Source of the DNA: an uncultured Acetatifactor sp.
Lineage (GTDB): Bacteria; Bacillota; Clostridia; Lachnospirales; Lachnospiraceae
Assembly (NCBI GenBank): GCA_910578185.1
Contig: CAJTPN010000012.1
Span: 34,710-98,709 of the forward strand
DNA: 64,000 nucleotides
Direction: 5' to 3'
The notes under the pieces were generated by a model that was not told the DNA's origin, ran no database searches, and worked only from the letters and a program-made list of their open reading frames with translations. A program made the position numbers and the translations under genes. Positions 8,578 through 18,100 of this stretch are shown here, one piece after another; the stretch's first letter is position 1, and each line of letters starts with the position of its first letter.

Positions 8578-9888
8578 TTATTCCTGAGTCACAAACTCTT
8601 CCTTGACATACGCAACTCTTCCGTTATAGTTCACTTTACACCAGCCGTTTTCGATGGCATATAATTCCAGAGATTCCCCACCGGACAAGATTCCAAGGCT
8701 TTCCGCCTCCAGACTTGCCGCCGCACGCGCACGGACATTGGTGGTTGCCGTAACCGTTCCGATTACCTCCAATCCCTGTGCCTGTTCTTCCATTTCCAGA
8801 AATTCAGACTTGATATATCCGTCATTTCCTTCAAATACTACCTTTGACCATCCGTTTAACCTGACTTCCTGTACTTCAATCCTGGTACCGCCGGAAATCT
8901 TTCCCAGCTTGTCAGCCTGTTCGCTGTCAGAGCTTCTCACATTCACCGTGGTGGTTGCCACAGCATACATAGGCCCCGCTACTTCCCCGGCAGGCTGCTC
9001 CGGTTCCTGTCCCTCCGGTTCTCCTTCGCCGCCTTCTTCCTGATTGCCCTCTTGATTTGCTTCTGCTTCCTGTGCAGCTTCCGCCAATGCATTTCCTATC
9101 GCCACATCCACCTGAGATAACACTTCCTGAACATACTGCCACAGTGTGACATTGGACTCCATCAGCTCAGCAAATTCCGCGTTAACGCGATTCCTCAATT
9201 CTTCGGCGTCATCCTGCTCCGTAACCGCAGTAATATACTCCGCTTCCTCCATGGTGAAATTCTTTTCATTCTTTATATAAAGCCCGCCCTGTCCGTCATC
9301 ACAAATATACAGTACCTCAAATCCAGGCACTTCCTCTTCATGATTCAAAAAACATAATTTATAATAGACATAGGCAACCGTGCTTCCCTCTTCAATCCCC
9401 GGCTTGGTATAAATCTCCAAGGCAGGATAATAATCAAGATATTTGGCCAATTCAATATAATGGAGCAAGTCTTCTTCCGACAGTTCATCATAAATATCCA
9501 CAAGAGACGCCGAATCTCCCAGTGCCCACGCATTGTAATAAGTTGCCACAAAGGAGTATATTTCAGGCCTTTCGTTTGCCACCAGCGGAACATTCTCAGC
9601 AACCATTTGCAACGGTGCCTGCAGGGGATCCGATACCGTCTCAGGCTGCGGCTCCGGTGTAGAGGTGGCTTCGGGAACATTCTGGCCCTCTTCTGGCCCC
9701 CTGGCCAAAAGTACTGCCGGCTCCTGCCTCTCCTGATTTTCCTTCTCTCCCTGATCCGCTCTGGCCCTGCCAGCACTCAACCCCACAGAGACTGTAATAG
9801 CAACTGCAGCAATCACAATGACAGGAAATAAAATCTTAGAATGCTTTATGATATAATCAAGTACTGCGTCCACTTTATCTTTCCGCAT
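8578..9888 (-). CDS. Membrane-anchored protein with two C-terminal SH3 domains
   Basis: Probably a surface protein that binds cell wall. Residues 18-38 are one membrane helix (ILFPVIVIAAVAITVSVGL), followed by a charged linker, a middle domain of about 170 residues that is not recognised, a second linker very rich in Glu and Gln (about 260-295), and two bacterial SH3 domains (TTTVNVRSSDSEQADKLGKI and TATTNVRARAAASLEAESLG). The domains each end with YIKSEFLEM or YVKEEFVTQE. No enzyme motif is visible. It is a single-gene unit that ends at a strong terminator. The partner or substrate is unknown. Confidence 0.85.
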   Translation of the reverse strand: MRKDKVDAVLDYIIKHSKILFPVIVIAAVAITVSVGLSAGRARADQGEKENQERQEPAVLLARGPEEGQNVPEATSTPEPQPETVSDPLQAPLQMVAENVPLVANERPEIYSFVATYYNAWALGDSASLVDIYDELSEEDLLHYIELAKYLDYYPALEIYTKPGIEEGSTVAYVYYKLCFLNHEEEVPGFEVLYICDDGQGGLYIKNEKNFTMEEAEYITAVTEQDDAEELRNRVNAEFAELMESNVTLWQYVQEVLSQVDVAIGNALAEAAQEAEANQEGNQEEGGEGEPEGQEPEQPAGEVAGPMYAVATTTVNVRSSDSEQADKLGKISGGTRIEVQEVRLNGWSKVVFEGNDGYIKSEFLEMEEQAQGLEVIGTVTATTNVRARAAASLEAESLGILSGGESLELYAIENGWCKVNYNGRVAYVKEEFVTQE

Positions 9889-9964
9889 AACGAATGTACC
9901 TCTCCTTCAAATATCAGACAATGCCCATCTGTTTCCGCATATTATAGCACAGGGTGATGTAAAG

Positions 9965-10036
9965 TGCATCCGACAGGAATCGAACCTGCATTAAAGGCGT
10001 CGGAGGCCTTCGTTCTATCCATTAGACTACGGATGC
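9965..10036 (-). tRNA. tRNA-Arg (anticodon CCG)
   Basis: A 72-nt cloverleaf on the minus strand: acceptor GCATCCG/CGGATGC, anticodon stem AAGGC/GCCTT with loop CTCCGAC (anticodon CCG), and T arm CAGGTTCGATTCCTG. CCA is not encoded. It reads the rare arginine codon CGG. Confidence 0.95.
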
Positions 10037-10111
10037 AAATAAAATATTACAAAATTGTTACATCACCCTGATTTATAATAACACAAAATTAATGATCTGT
10101 CTACATTGAAT

Positions 10112-11017
10112 TTAAGGAATTTCTAAGAAAATTATTTTGACCCTTTTTTCAGAATAATCATAATAATAGAGACTGTCAGAAAGAACTTCTTCCGGCGGCA
10201 CCTGCGTACTGTTTACCTCGGCAATCATATTCTTTAACTCGTCCGCCCTCTCTCCACCCCTGTCTGCCAAAAGCAGTACCTCGTGGACAGAGCTGGGCAA
10301 AATATAGACATTCTCCTGCGCTGCTAATTTCTCCAGCACCCCCGGATAAAGCATACAAACTGCTCCATGCACTCTTTTCGCGTTGCTCAGCACCCTTATG
10401 GATACCTCCGGATCTTCATCAATGCTTACGTCCGGCGTATCATGACCCGAAATTTCCTCCAGAATATTTTCCAGTGAACTGCATCGCCATGGAAACAGTC
10501 TCGGCGTATTGCTCTGTGCCAGCCTCAACAATTCCGCAGTGCATGTCCCCCACATTTCCACATGGGAGTTATGCACCAAAATAGTTCCCTCCCCCAAAGC
10601 TTTTCCCTGATAGGCATAGTAAAAACATAATACCAAATCAAGGAATTCAATATATGGTATCTCCTCCAGCAGATTCTCGTTTCCTCTTCTGCCGATCAAA
10701 CGATAACATATTCTGTCCTTCACAAGATTGAAAGACTTAAAAAAATCCATATTGACTTTCCCCACAGGCACACTTTCCCGATAAATACCCATCAGACGAT
10801 TTGTAATATCCGAAAGTGCCGCTCCGGCCTCGTAGGCCTCCAAAAACGGTTCCAGATAAATAGTGGGAATTACGTTTTTTTCCTGCGATCGAATCAGCAG
10901 ACCGTGCAACACCACTCCGTTGTTCTTCTTCACTTGCTGAAGTTCCACAGTGCAGTTTCGCCCGACTTCCCTTTCCATCGCACACCGAACAATCGCTGCA
11001 AATTCCTTTATCTCCAT
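10112..11017 (-). CDS. DUF5688 family protein
   Basis: The 301-residue product matches my recollection of the DUF5688 family, which is common and often multicopy in Lachnospiraceae; its function is unknown. It begins MEIKEFAAIVRCAMEREVG and keeps the family-like stretch KNNGVVLHGLLI, and later YPGVLEKLA and FILPSSVHE-like text (here VYILPSSVHEVLLL). There is no signal peptide or membrane segment. The start follows AGAGGAAAAGT. It may be read through from efp, 198 bases upstream, or from its own promoter, which I could not identify. Confidence 0.8.
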   Translation of the reverse strand: MEIKEFAAIVRCAMEREVGRNCTVELQQVKKNNGVVLHGLLIRSQEKNVIPTIYLEPFLEAYEAGAALSDITNRLMGIYRESVPVGKVNMDFFKSFNLVKDRICYRLIGRRGNENLLEEIPYIEFLDLVLCFYYAYQGKALGEGTILVHNSHVEMWGTCTAELLRLAQSNTPRLFPWRCSSLENILEEISGHDTPDVSIDEDPEVSIRVLSNAKRVHGAVCMLYPGVLEKLAAQENVYILPSSVHEVLLLADRGGERADELKNMIAEVNSTQVPPEEVLSDSLYYYDYSEKRVKIIFLEIP

Positions 11018-11214
11018 ACTTTTCCTCTTTCCGCGCTGTTAGCGATTATATATACGCCACAACGCCTGCGTACTAACAGTCCCTTAACGGCGTCTGTCGT
11101 TGCGCACGGTAAAGACAACGCCGTCCCCTGAAAGGATCGGGAATATCATCGTCTTACAAGCAGCTTATCATATGGGATAATACAGTATGCAGTCCGGCAT
11201 ACGGACAATGGAAC

Positions 11215-11772
11215 TTAAACGCGGGATAAATACTCTCCTGTTCTGGTGTCAATTTTAATCTTGTCCCCCTGTTCCACAAACAAAGGCACCAAAACCTGTG
11301 CGCCGGTCTCAACAATGGCAGGCTTGGAAGCTCCTGTAGCGGTATCTCCCTTAAAACCGGGCTCCGTTTCCGTGATCACCAGTTCCACAAACAGAGGAGG
11401 CTCCACAGAAAAGACGCTGCCATTATGAGAACATACCTTACACATCTCGTTCTCCTTGACAAATTTCAACGCGTCACCCACATTTTCCGTATTCAGAGCA
11501 ATCTGCTCGTAATTTTCCGTATCCATAAAGTAATAGAGATCACCATCGGAATACAGATACTGCATATCTTTTCTATCAATACGCGCCTGGGGACATTTCT
11601 CCGTAGGACGGAACGTCTTTTCAACCACACCGCCACTCTTAACGTTCTTTAATTTTGTCCTGACGAAAGCCGCGCCCTTACCAGGTTTTACATGCTGGAA
11701 TTCAATAATCTGGTATACGTTATTATCGTACTCAATTGTAATACCATTTCTGAAATCACCTGCAGAAATCAT
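11215..11772 (-). CDS. efp: Translation elongation factor P
   Basis: EF-P relieves ribosomes stalled at polyproline stretches. The 185-residue product has the usual three beta-barrel domains: a KOW-like N-terminus (MISAGDFRNGITIEYDNNVY), the tip loop KPGKGAAFV with Lys32, which is the position modified in many bacteria, and the C-terminal signature VVETGAQVLVPLFVEQGD. I see no modifying enzyme next to it. The start has AGGAGGAAGATAAT before it. The gene follows aroQ, an arrangement known from other Firmicutes. Confidence 0.97.
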   Translation of the reverse strand: MISAGDFRNGITIEYDNNVYQIIEFQHVKPGKGAAFVRTKLKNVKSGGVVEKTFRPTEKCPQARIDRKDMQYLYSDGDLYYFMDTENYEQIALNTENVGDALKFVKENEMCKVCSHNGSVFSVEPPLFVELVITETEPGFKGDTATGASKPAIVETGAQVLVPLFVEQGDKIKIDTRTGEYLSRV

Positions 11773-11860
11773 ATTATCTTCCTCCTAAATTATGTTCACA
11801 AATATAATTCTTTACTAGTGTAATATAAATGGCCGCCGATTTCAACTGTTTTTTTTGATT

Positions 11861-12304
11861 TCACACATTTAATTTTTGAATAATATAATTAATTGCATAT
11901 ATGTAGCCGTTGAGCCCCTGTCCGTAAATCTGTTTATCACACACTTCCGCCGTCACTGACACCTTGCGGAACTCTTCCCTGTTTGTGATATCCGAAATGT
12001 GTACCTCCACCTTCGGCACAGTTTTACTGATGCTGGCAAGCGCATCCCTGATGGCATAACTATAGTGGGTATACGCCCCCGGATTGATCACGATTCCCTC
12101 TGTGCCGTCAAAATATGCCTCCTGAATTCTGTCGATAATCGCCCCTTCATGATTACTTTGAAAAACAATAATCTCGTTTCCTGTCTCCTCCGCTTTCTTT
12201 TGAATCAGATCCAGCAAATATTGATAATCCTGTGTACCATACACAATTTTTTCCCGAATGCCCAGAAAATTAATATTGGGTCCGTTAATGACTAACAGCT
12301 TCAT
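11861..12304 (-). CDS. aroQ: 3-dehydroquinate dehydratase, type II
   Basis: Third step of the shikimate pathway. The 147-residue length and motifs fit the type II dodecameric enzyme: VINGPNINFLGIREKIVYG with the catalytic Tyr, NPGAYTHYSYAIRDAL, EVHISDITNREEFRKVS with the catalytic His, and GQGLNGYIYAI. The start codon overlaps the aroK stop by four bases (ATGA), so translation is probably coupled. Confidence 0.96.
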   Translation of the reverse strand: MKLLVINGPNINFLGIREKIVYGTQDYQYLLDLIQKKAEETGNEIIVFQSNHEGAIIDRIQEAYFDGTEGIVINPGAYTHYSYAIRDALASISKTVPKVEVHISDITNREEFRKVSVTAEVCDKQIYGQGLNGYIYAINYIIQKLNV

Positions 12305-12816
12305 TTTGTCAACCTCCTTAAAATACGATTTTGAATCTCGTCCAAGTCCAATTCATCCGCATCCACAATGATATCCGCGCAGGATTCATATGCTCCCGCC
12401 CGGCTTTCCATCAACTCTTGAATACGTGAAAGAGGATCTTTACACTGCAACAGGGGTCTGGATTTATCCCATTTTAACCGCTCATAAACCGTCTCCGGAC
12501 GTACCCGAAGGTAGACAACCGTGCCAAGCTGCTTTAACAGATCGCGGTTTTGCTGTCTCATAGGCGTCCCGCCTCCTGCGGACAAAATTCCCTGGCGCTT
12601 CTTTCTCACCAGTTCCCGAAGGAGTTCCGTTTCCTTCTCGCGAAAATATTCCTCACCTTTGGTGGCAAATAACTCACTGATAGTACACGCTTCACGGCGT
12701 TCTATCATCTTATCCAAATCCTCAACCGGTCTGCGTATCTTATAGGAAAGACGCATGCCAACAGTGGTCTTTCCGCTTCCCATAAACCCGATCAATATGA
12801 TCGATTCACGTTTCAT
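12301..12816 (-). CDS. aroK: Shikimate kinase
   Basis: Phosphorylates shikimate at the 3-hydroxyl with ATP. The 171-residue product begins with the Walker A loop GFMGSGKTTVG, followed by LDKMIERREACTISELFATKGEEYFRE (substrate-binding Asp and the lid approach) and AGGGTPMRQQN, the shikimate-binding glycine motif. The start follows AGGAGGAAG. It lies 15 bases after aroE and overlaps aroQ. Confidence 0.96.
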   Translation of the reverse strand: MKRESIILIGFMGSGKTTVGMRLSYKIRRPVEDLDKMIERREACTISELFATKGEEYFREKETELLRELVRKKRQGILSAGGGTPMRQQNRDLLKQLGTVVYLRVRPETVYERLKWDKSRPLLQCKDPLSRIQELMESRAGAYESCADIIVDADELDLDEIQNRILRRLTK

Positions 12817-12831
12817 CTTCCTCCTCCGTTT

Positions 12832-13704
12832 CTACCGGATCCCCATCGCTTTCTTCATCTTAGAATATGCCTTTTGGGCCAAAATCTCGTCTACCTGCCT
12901 CCCCGTCCAAAGCTCATACGCAATAATTCCCTGATACAGCAACATTTTAAGGCCTCCAAACGCCTTCCCTCCATTTTCCCGCACCCGTTTCATAAAAAGT
13001 GTCTCCGCCGGATTAAATATCAAATCATAGCCCGTATGCACCCTCTTATAAAATTCCTCTTCCTCGATAACAGCTTTCTCCACATCCGGAAACATTCCCA
13101 CATTAGTGGCCTGGATGGCAAGATATTTCTCTCCTTTTGGCAGTGTCCCATAGTCTTCTAAAGTAAGCGCCCGTACAAGTGCTTTGCCTTCCATGGCATT
13201 CACTTCCTCCGCCACCTTGTTGGCTTTTTCCAGAGTGCGGTTGAACAAGATAATCTGTCCGGCCCCTTTCTTGGCGGCCAAAATGGCCACCGCCCTTGCC
13301 GCGCCGCCGGCACCCAAAATCAATATATTTTCCCCTTCCATCCCTACTCCGTCTTCACACATGGCACGATACAGACCGGGCATATCCGTGTTATACCCCT
13401 TATAACCTCCCTCCGTATATACCAAAGTGTTTACCGCCCCTATGAGCCTTGCAAGAGGATCGATTTCCTTCAAACAGGGAATCACCTGACTTTTGTAGGG
13501 AACCGTTATGTTCAATCCCTGCAGATTCAGCGCATATGCTCCTTCTATCGCCGCCAAAAGGCCGTCTTTTTGTACGCGAAACGGCACATATACCAGATTC
13601 TCTCCCATAGCTTGTGCAAGGGTATTGTGTATGGCCGGCGACATGGTATGTTCCACCGGATTGCCGATCAAACCGCAGGTACGGGTATATCCATTGATAT
13701 TCAT
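12832..13704 (-). CDS. aroE: Shikimate dehydrogenase
   Basis: Reduces 3-dehydroshikimate to shikimate with NADPH. Residues GLIGNPVEHTMSPAIHN carry the substrate-binding Ser, NITVPYKSQVIP the catalytic Lys, and ILILGAGGAARAVA the nucleotide-binding loop. The 290-residue length is normal. The start follows CAGGAGAAAAATAAA. It is the first of three consecutive shikimate genes (aroE-aroK-aroQ). Confidence 0.96.
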   Translation of the reverse strand: MNINGYTRTCGLIGNPVEHTMSPAIHNTLAQAMGENLVYVPFRVQKDGLLAAIEGAYALNLQGLNITVPYKSQVIPCLKEIDPLARLIGAVNTLVYTEGGYKGYNTDMPGLYRAMCEDGVGMEGENILILGAGGAARAVAILAAKKGAGQIILFNRTLEKANKVAEEVNAMEGKALVRALTLEDYGTLPKGEKYLAIQATNVGMFPDVEKAVIEEEEFYKRVHTGYDLIFNPAETLFMKRVRENGGKAFGGLKMLLYQGIIAYELWTGRQVDEILAQKAYSKMKKAMGIR

Positions 13705-13749
13705 TTTATTTTTCTCCTGTTTTTCCTTTTACATATGACAATTCTTCTC

Positions 13750-14286
13750 TCAAACTCGGCGCTTTACCGCAACATTGCTTTTTCCTTCTTTTTTCAGTCT
13801 TCTGTGATAAAAAAACAACACAATCCATTCCAGGCGCCGCTTTAATATAATCTGGATTTCTTCTTTCGGATGAATGGGTTTGACAAGCCAGGTGGACACA
13901 CCTGCTTTTTTAGCTCCCCATATATCCGTAAAGAGCTGATCTCCCACAAACACCGTGTTCTTTGGAACCGTTCCCATCCGCTTCATGGCGTTTTCGTACC
14001 CTCTTCGTCCTGGTTTACCCGCCTTGAAAATATAGGTGGAACCCACACCATCGTTAAACATCTTCACCCTTGGTTCTTTGTTGTTCGACAAAAGCACGGT
14101 CTGTAAGCCCATTTTGTGAAGTCTTTTAAACAATGCCGTCGCTCTTTCGTCTGCAGGTGCACCGTGGGGCACCAATGTATTATCTATATCAAAAATTACG
14201 CCCCGATAGCCCTTTTGATACAGCCTCTCAAAATCAATTTCATATGCGCTCTCCACCTCATGATCAGGATAAAAAATCTCCAGCAT
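13750..14286 (-). CDS. yqeG: YqeG family HAD phosphatase
   Basis: A haloacid dehalogenase-fold phosphatase, subfamily IIIA, 178 residues. The catalytic motif is VIFDIDNTLVPHG (DxDxT), and the acidic motif is FVGDQLFTDIWGA. YqeG proteins are conserved in Firmicutes beside aroE; the relatives that have been characterised act on lipid phosphates, but the substrate here cannot be told. The C-terminal 25 residues are very basic and may contact membrane. The start follows GGAGGAAGGGCGG. Confidence 0.9.
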   Translation of the reverse strand: MLEIFYPDHEVESAYEIDFERLYQKGYRGVIFDIDNTLVPHGAPADERATALFKRLHKMGLQTVLLSNNKEPRVKMFNDGVGSTYIFKAGKPGRRGYENAMKRMGTVPKNTVFVGDQLFTDIWGAKKAGVSTWLVKPIHPKEEIQIILKRRLEWIVLFFYHRRLKKEGKSNVAVKRRV

Positions 14287-14316
14287 CCGCCCTTCCTCCG
14301 TCCATAACCGTTCGCT

Positions 14317-14712
14317 TCACATCAGCTTATCCACAGCTTCTTTCACATAATCGCCCAGTTTCTTCCCTTCCACTCCCATCACCTGCACATGGCAACGGCT
14401 CATGGGAATCAACAGTATTCTGGCGTTGCTGGACGCCACAGCTTCCGCCATTTTGGGAGTGATCTCTCCCATCATGGCATTTGCCACCACAATACCGATT
14501 GGCCCCAAAATGGCATCCACCCGGCGGCTGTTGTAAATCACCGCATTTTCTCCCGTGGCCCCCAGGGATGTGCCACCCTTCATCATATTGGCTGTAGCCA
14601 TTGCATTGGTTCCCACCGCTATCAGCTCTACATCAGGGAATCTAAAATGCAATTCCTCCACCAGACTGCGTCCAACGCCCCCGCCCTGTCCGTCCATAAT
14701 CATTATTTTCAT
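14317..14712 (-). CDS. DUF3842 family protein
   Basis: A 131-residue protein that I recognise as DUF3842-like. It starts with a nucleotide-binding-like beta strand and glycine loop (MKIMIMDGQGGGVGRSLVEE), and it ends with MSRCHVQVMGVEGKKLGDYV. No function is known. ATG at 14712 follows AGGGGATAAG; the upstream in-frame ATG at 14730 has no ribosome binding site. It is the first gene of the row running into yqeG and the shikimate genes. Confidence 0.82.
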   Translation of the reverse strand: MKIMIMDGQGGGVGRSLVEELHFRFPDVELIAVGTNAMATANMMKGGTSLGATGENAVIYNSRRVDAILGPIGIVVANAMMGEITPKMAEAVASSNARILLIPMSRCHVQVMGVEGKKLGDYVKEAVDKLM

Positions 14713-15145
14713 CTTATCCCCTGTCTTCAAAAGCAGTCATCCCTGCAGGCACTCTGCCCGCCGAATCGCTCTTATAAAAAACTCTACTGCCTGCCCAGCA
14801 GCGACTGCATTAGGAGAGCCTTTTCTCCGTAATGAGCGCCTTCCATTTATATGATCTGACCGTCCTCCCAGGCTTTTGATTCTTGGCATCTGTCAAAATC
14901 CCCATGCATACCTGAAATCCGCCCGGTCTCGGAAACCTGCCTTTCATCATGGCTCTTATTATACATAGTCCCCGGAGAAATTGCAATAAGTATGAAAGTG
15001 TTCTTTTTTCCAACCGCCGTTTTACCATGCAAACGACCTCCAATGGGGATATGATTTCCCTTTGGAGGTCGTCTCTTTGCTTTTTTGTCTAATCTTTCGT
15101 TTTTCCTCTTGGGAATGCTAAAACAGCTTTGCCAAATCCTGCTGC
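14713..15145. other. Gap of 433 bases without a supported gene
   Basis: A minus-strand frame of 77 codons crosses this stretch but has no convincing ribosome binding site or recognisable content. The only clear structure is the hairpin at 15033-15072. Confidence 0.5.
15033..15072 (-). terminator. Probable terminator after purL
   Basis: ACGACCTCC and GGAGGTCGT form a perfect nine-base outer stem, with GGGGA/TCCC pairing further in. The run of T after it on the minus strand is short (TTTG), so termination efficiency is uncertain; the plus strand side has CTCTTTGCTTTTTT. Confidence 0.55.
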
Positions 15146-18100
15146 CTACTTAAAATAAGCGACTCCCGACTCAAAAATTCTGATATCCTGTTCCCCGTAA
15201 ATATTCATGGCAACACCACTGCCCCGTCTCTCAGAATGCGCCATCTTCCCCAGACACCGTCCGTCCGGCGAGGTGATTCCTTCAATAGCGCGATAAGAAC
15301 CATTGATATTATACTCTTCATCCATGGATACATTGCCCTCCTGGTCACAGTACTGGGTGGCAACCTGACCTTCCGCAAACAGCTTATCCAGCCATGAGAC
15401 GGGGGCCACAAAGCGTCCTTCTCCATGGGACGCGGGATTGCAATAGACGCCTCCCAGTTTCGCCCCTTGGAGCCAGGGTGATTTATCAGACACCACTTTC
15501 GTATATACCATTTTTGAAATATGCCTGTTAAGGGTATTAAAGGTCAATGTGGGAGCGTCGGCCTTCTGTCCCACAATCTTCCCATTTGGCACCAGCCCCA
15601 GCTTGATCAGTGCCTGGAATCCGTTACATATCCCCAGTGCAAGACCGTCCCTTCTGTCCAAAAGATCCCTCACGGCTTCCTCCATCTTTGCATTTCGAAA
15701 GGCAGTAGCAAAGAACTTTGCGCTTCCGTCGGGTTCATCCCCCGCAGAAAAACCTCCGGGGAACATAATAATCTGTGCCTGAGCGATGGCTTTCTCGAAT
15801 TCCTCCACAGACGACCTGATATCCTCCGCGCTCAGGTTCCTGAACACTCTGGTCAAAACACTGGCCCCTGCCCGTTCGAAGGCCCTGGCACTGTCATATT
15901 CACAGTTGGTTCCGGGGAATACCGGAATAAACACCGTGGGCCGGGCGACCTTATTCCTGCACACATAAACGCTTTCCGCCTTGTAACAATCGCTGGCTAC
16001 GGGCGTAGTTTCTTTCACCGCTTTTGTGGCAAATACCTTTTCAAGTCTTGAAGTCCATGCCTCCAAAGCCTCATCCATGGTAATTTTCACATCGCCATAG
16101 ACAAAAGCCGGCTCCTCTATGACGGTGCCAATTAATGATACAGTATATTCGGAAGCCATAATCATGGGCAACTTATGTTCTACCACTTCCACCAAAATAT
16201 CGCCTACGCAGTTCTCAAACAGCTCTTCCGGCGTGATATCATCAAAAATTTCCACACCTAACTTATTGCCGAAAGCCATCTTGGAGACGGCGGCCGCAAC
16301 TCCCTTTGCATCCAGCGCATATGCGGAAACCACTATCAGATCTTCCATCAAAAAATAAATATAAGAATAGACATCCATCACATCCTCATAGTCGGGGAGG
16401 TCATATTCATCCCTCTCTATGTGAAAGCGCACAAGGATATTTCCTTCATCCTTCAGCTCCGGCGTCACAACATAATTAATCTTTTCCACGTCCACGGCAA
16501 ACGAAACCAAAGTGGGCGGTACGTCTATTTCATTAAAGGTTCCCGACATACTGTCCTTGCCGCCGATAGAAGGCAGTCCAAATCCCATCTGTGCGTCAAA
16601 TGCGCCCAAAAGCGCCGCAAAAGGCTGACTCCAACGGGAAGGATCCTCCGTCATCCTGCGAAAATATTCCTGGAAAGTAAAACGTATATTGGAGAAATCC
16701 CCTCCGCAGGCAACAATCTTTGCCATGGATTCCACCACCGCGTAAATCGCACCGTGGTATGGACTCCAGGAGGACAAATAGGGATCAAATCCATAACTCA
16801 TCATGGTGACAGTGTCCGTTTTGCCCTTGAGCACAGGGAGCTTTGCCACCATGGCCTGGGTCTCCGTCAGCTGATACTTACCCCCATATGGCATCAGTAC
16901 ACTTCCCGCCCCGATAGACGCGTCGAACATTTCCACCAGCCCCTTTTGAGAACACACATTCAGATCATTCAAAAGGGTAAGCCATGCGGCCTTAATGTCA
17001 CCTTCCTCCAGTTTGTCACCTACCTGGGGCACCGCCCATGTCTTAAAATAATTTTTCTCTTCCTCAGGAATCTCAACCTTTACTCCGGTCTCCTGATGCG
17101 CCCCGTTGGTATCCAGGAAAGACCTCTTCAGATCCACAATCTTTTTTCCTCTCCAGTTTAACACCAATCTGGGTTCTTCTGTGACAACAGCAACAGCCAC
17201 CGCCTCCAGGTTTTCCTCTGCGGAATACTTCAGGAATTTTTCCACATCTTTCGGGTCAACTACCACCGCCATACGCTCCTGAGACTCTGAGATGGCAAGT
17301 TCCGTGCCGTCCAGTCCGGCATATTTTTTCGGCACCTTATCCAGATCCACTACCAGGCCGTCCGCAAGCTCTCCGATGGCAACAGATACACCGCCCGCAC
17401 CGAAATCATTACATTTTTTGATAATGCTGCTGACCTCTTCCCGGCGGAATAACCTTTGTATTTTCCTCTCCGTAGGGGCGTTTCCCTTCTGGACTTCCGC
17501 GCCGCATGTCTCAATGGACTGTTCCGTGTGGACTTTGGAAGATCCTGTGGCGCCGCCGCAGCCGTCCCTTCCGGTGCGTCCTCCCAACAGGATAATCACA
17601 TCCCCCGGATCCGATGTTTTGCGAATCACATTCTTTCTGGGCGCCGCCCCCATAACGGCTCCGATCTCCATTCTTTTTGCCACATAATCAGGATGATAAA
17701 TCTCTTTCACAAAGCCCGTGGCCAGTCCGATCTGGTTGCCGTAAGAAGAATAGCCGTTTGCCGCGCCGCGCACTAACTTTTTCTGCGGCAGTTTGCCCTT
17801 GAGTGTATCCGCTACAGGAACCGTTGGATCCGCCGCGCCGGTGACACGCATGGCCTGGTATACGTATCCTCTTCCTGAGAGAGGATCCCTGATCGCACCG
17901 CCCAGACAGGTTGCGGCACCGCCAAAAGGCTCAATTTCGGTAGGATGGTTATGGGTCTCATTTTTGAAAAATACCAGCCACTCCTCCGTCTGTTTGTGGC
18001 CGTCATACTCCATTTCCACAGGTACCACCACGGAACAGGCATTGATCTCCTCCGACTCTTCCAGATCTGCCAGCTTGCCGTCTTTTTTCAATTTCCGCAT

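Noticed and set aside
14810..15043. Minus-strand frame of 77 codons between DUF3842 and purL
   Set aside because: No good ribosome binding site, no recognisable content, and its 5' part lies in the purL terminator hairpin.
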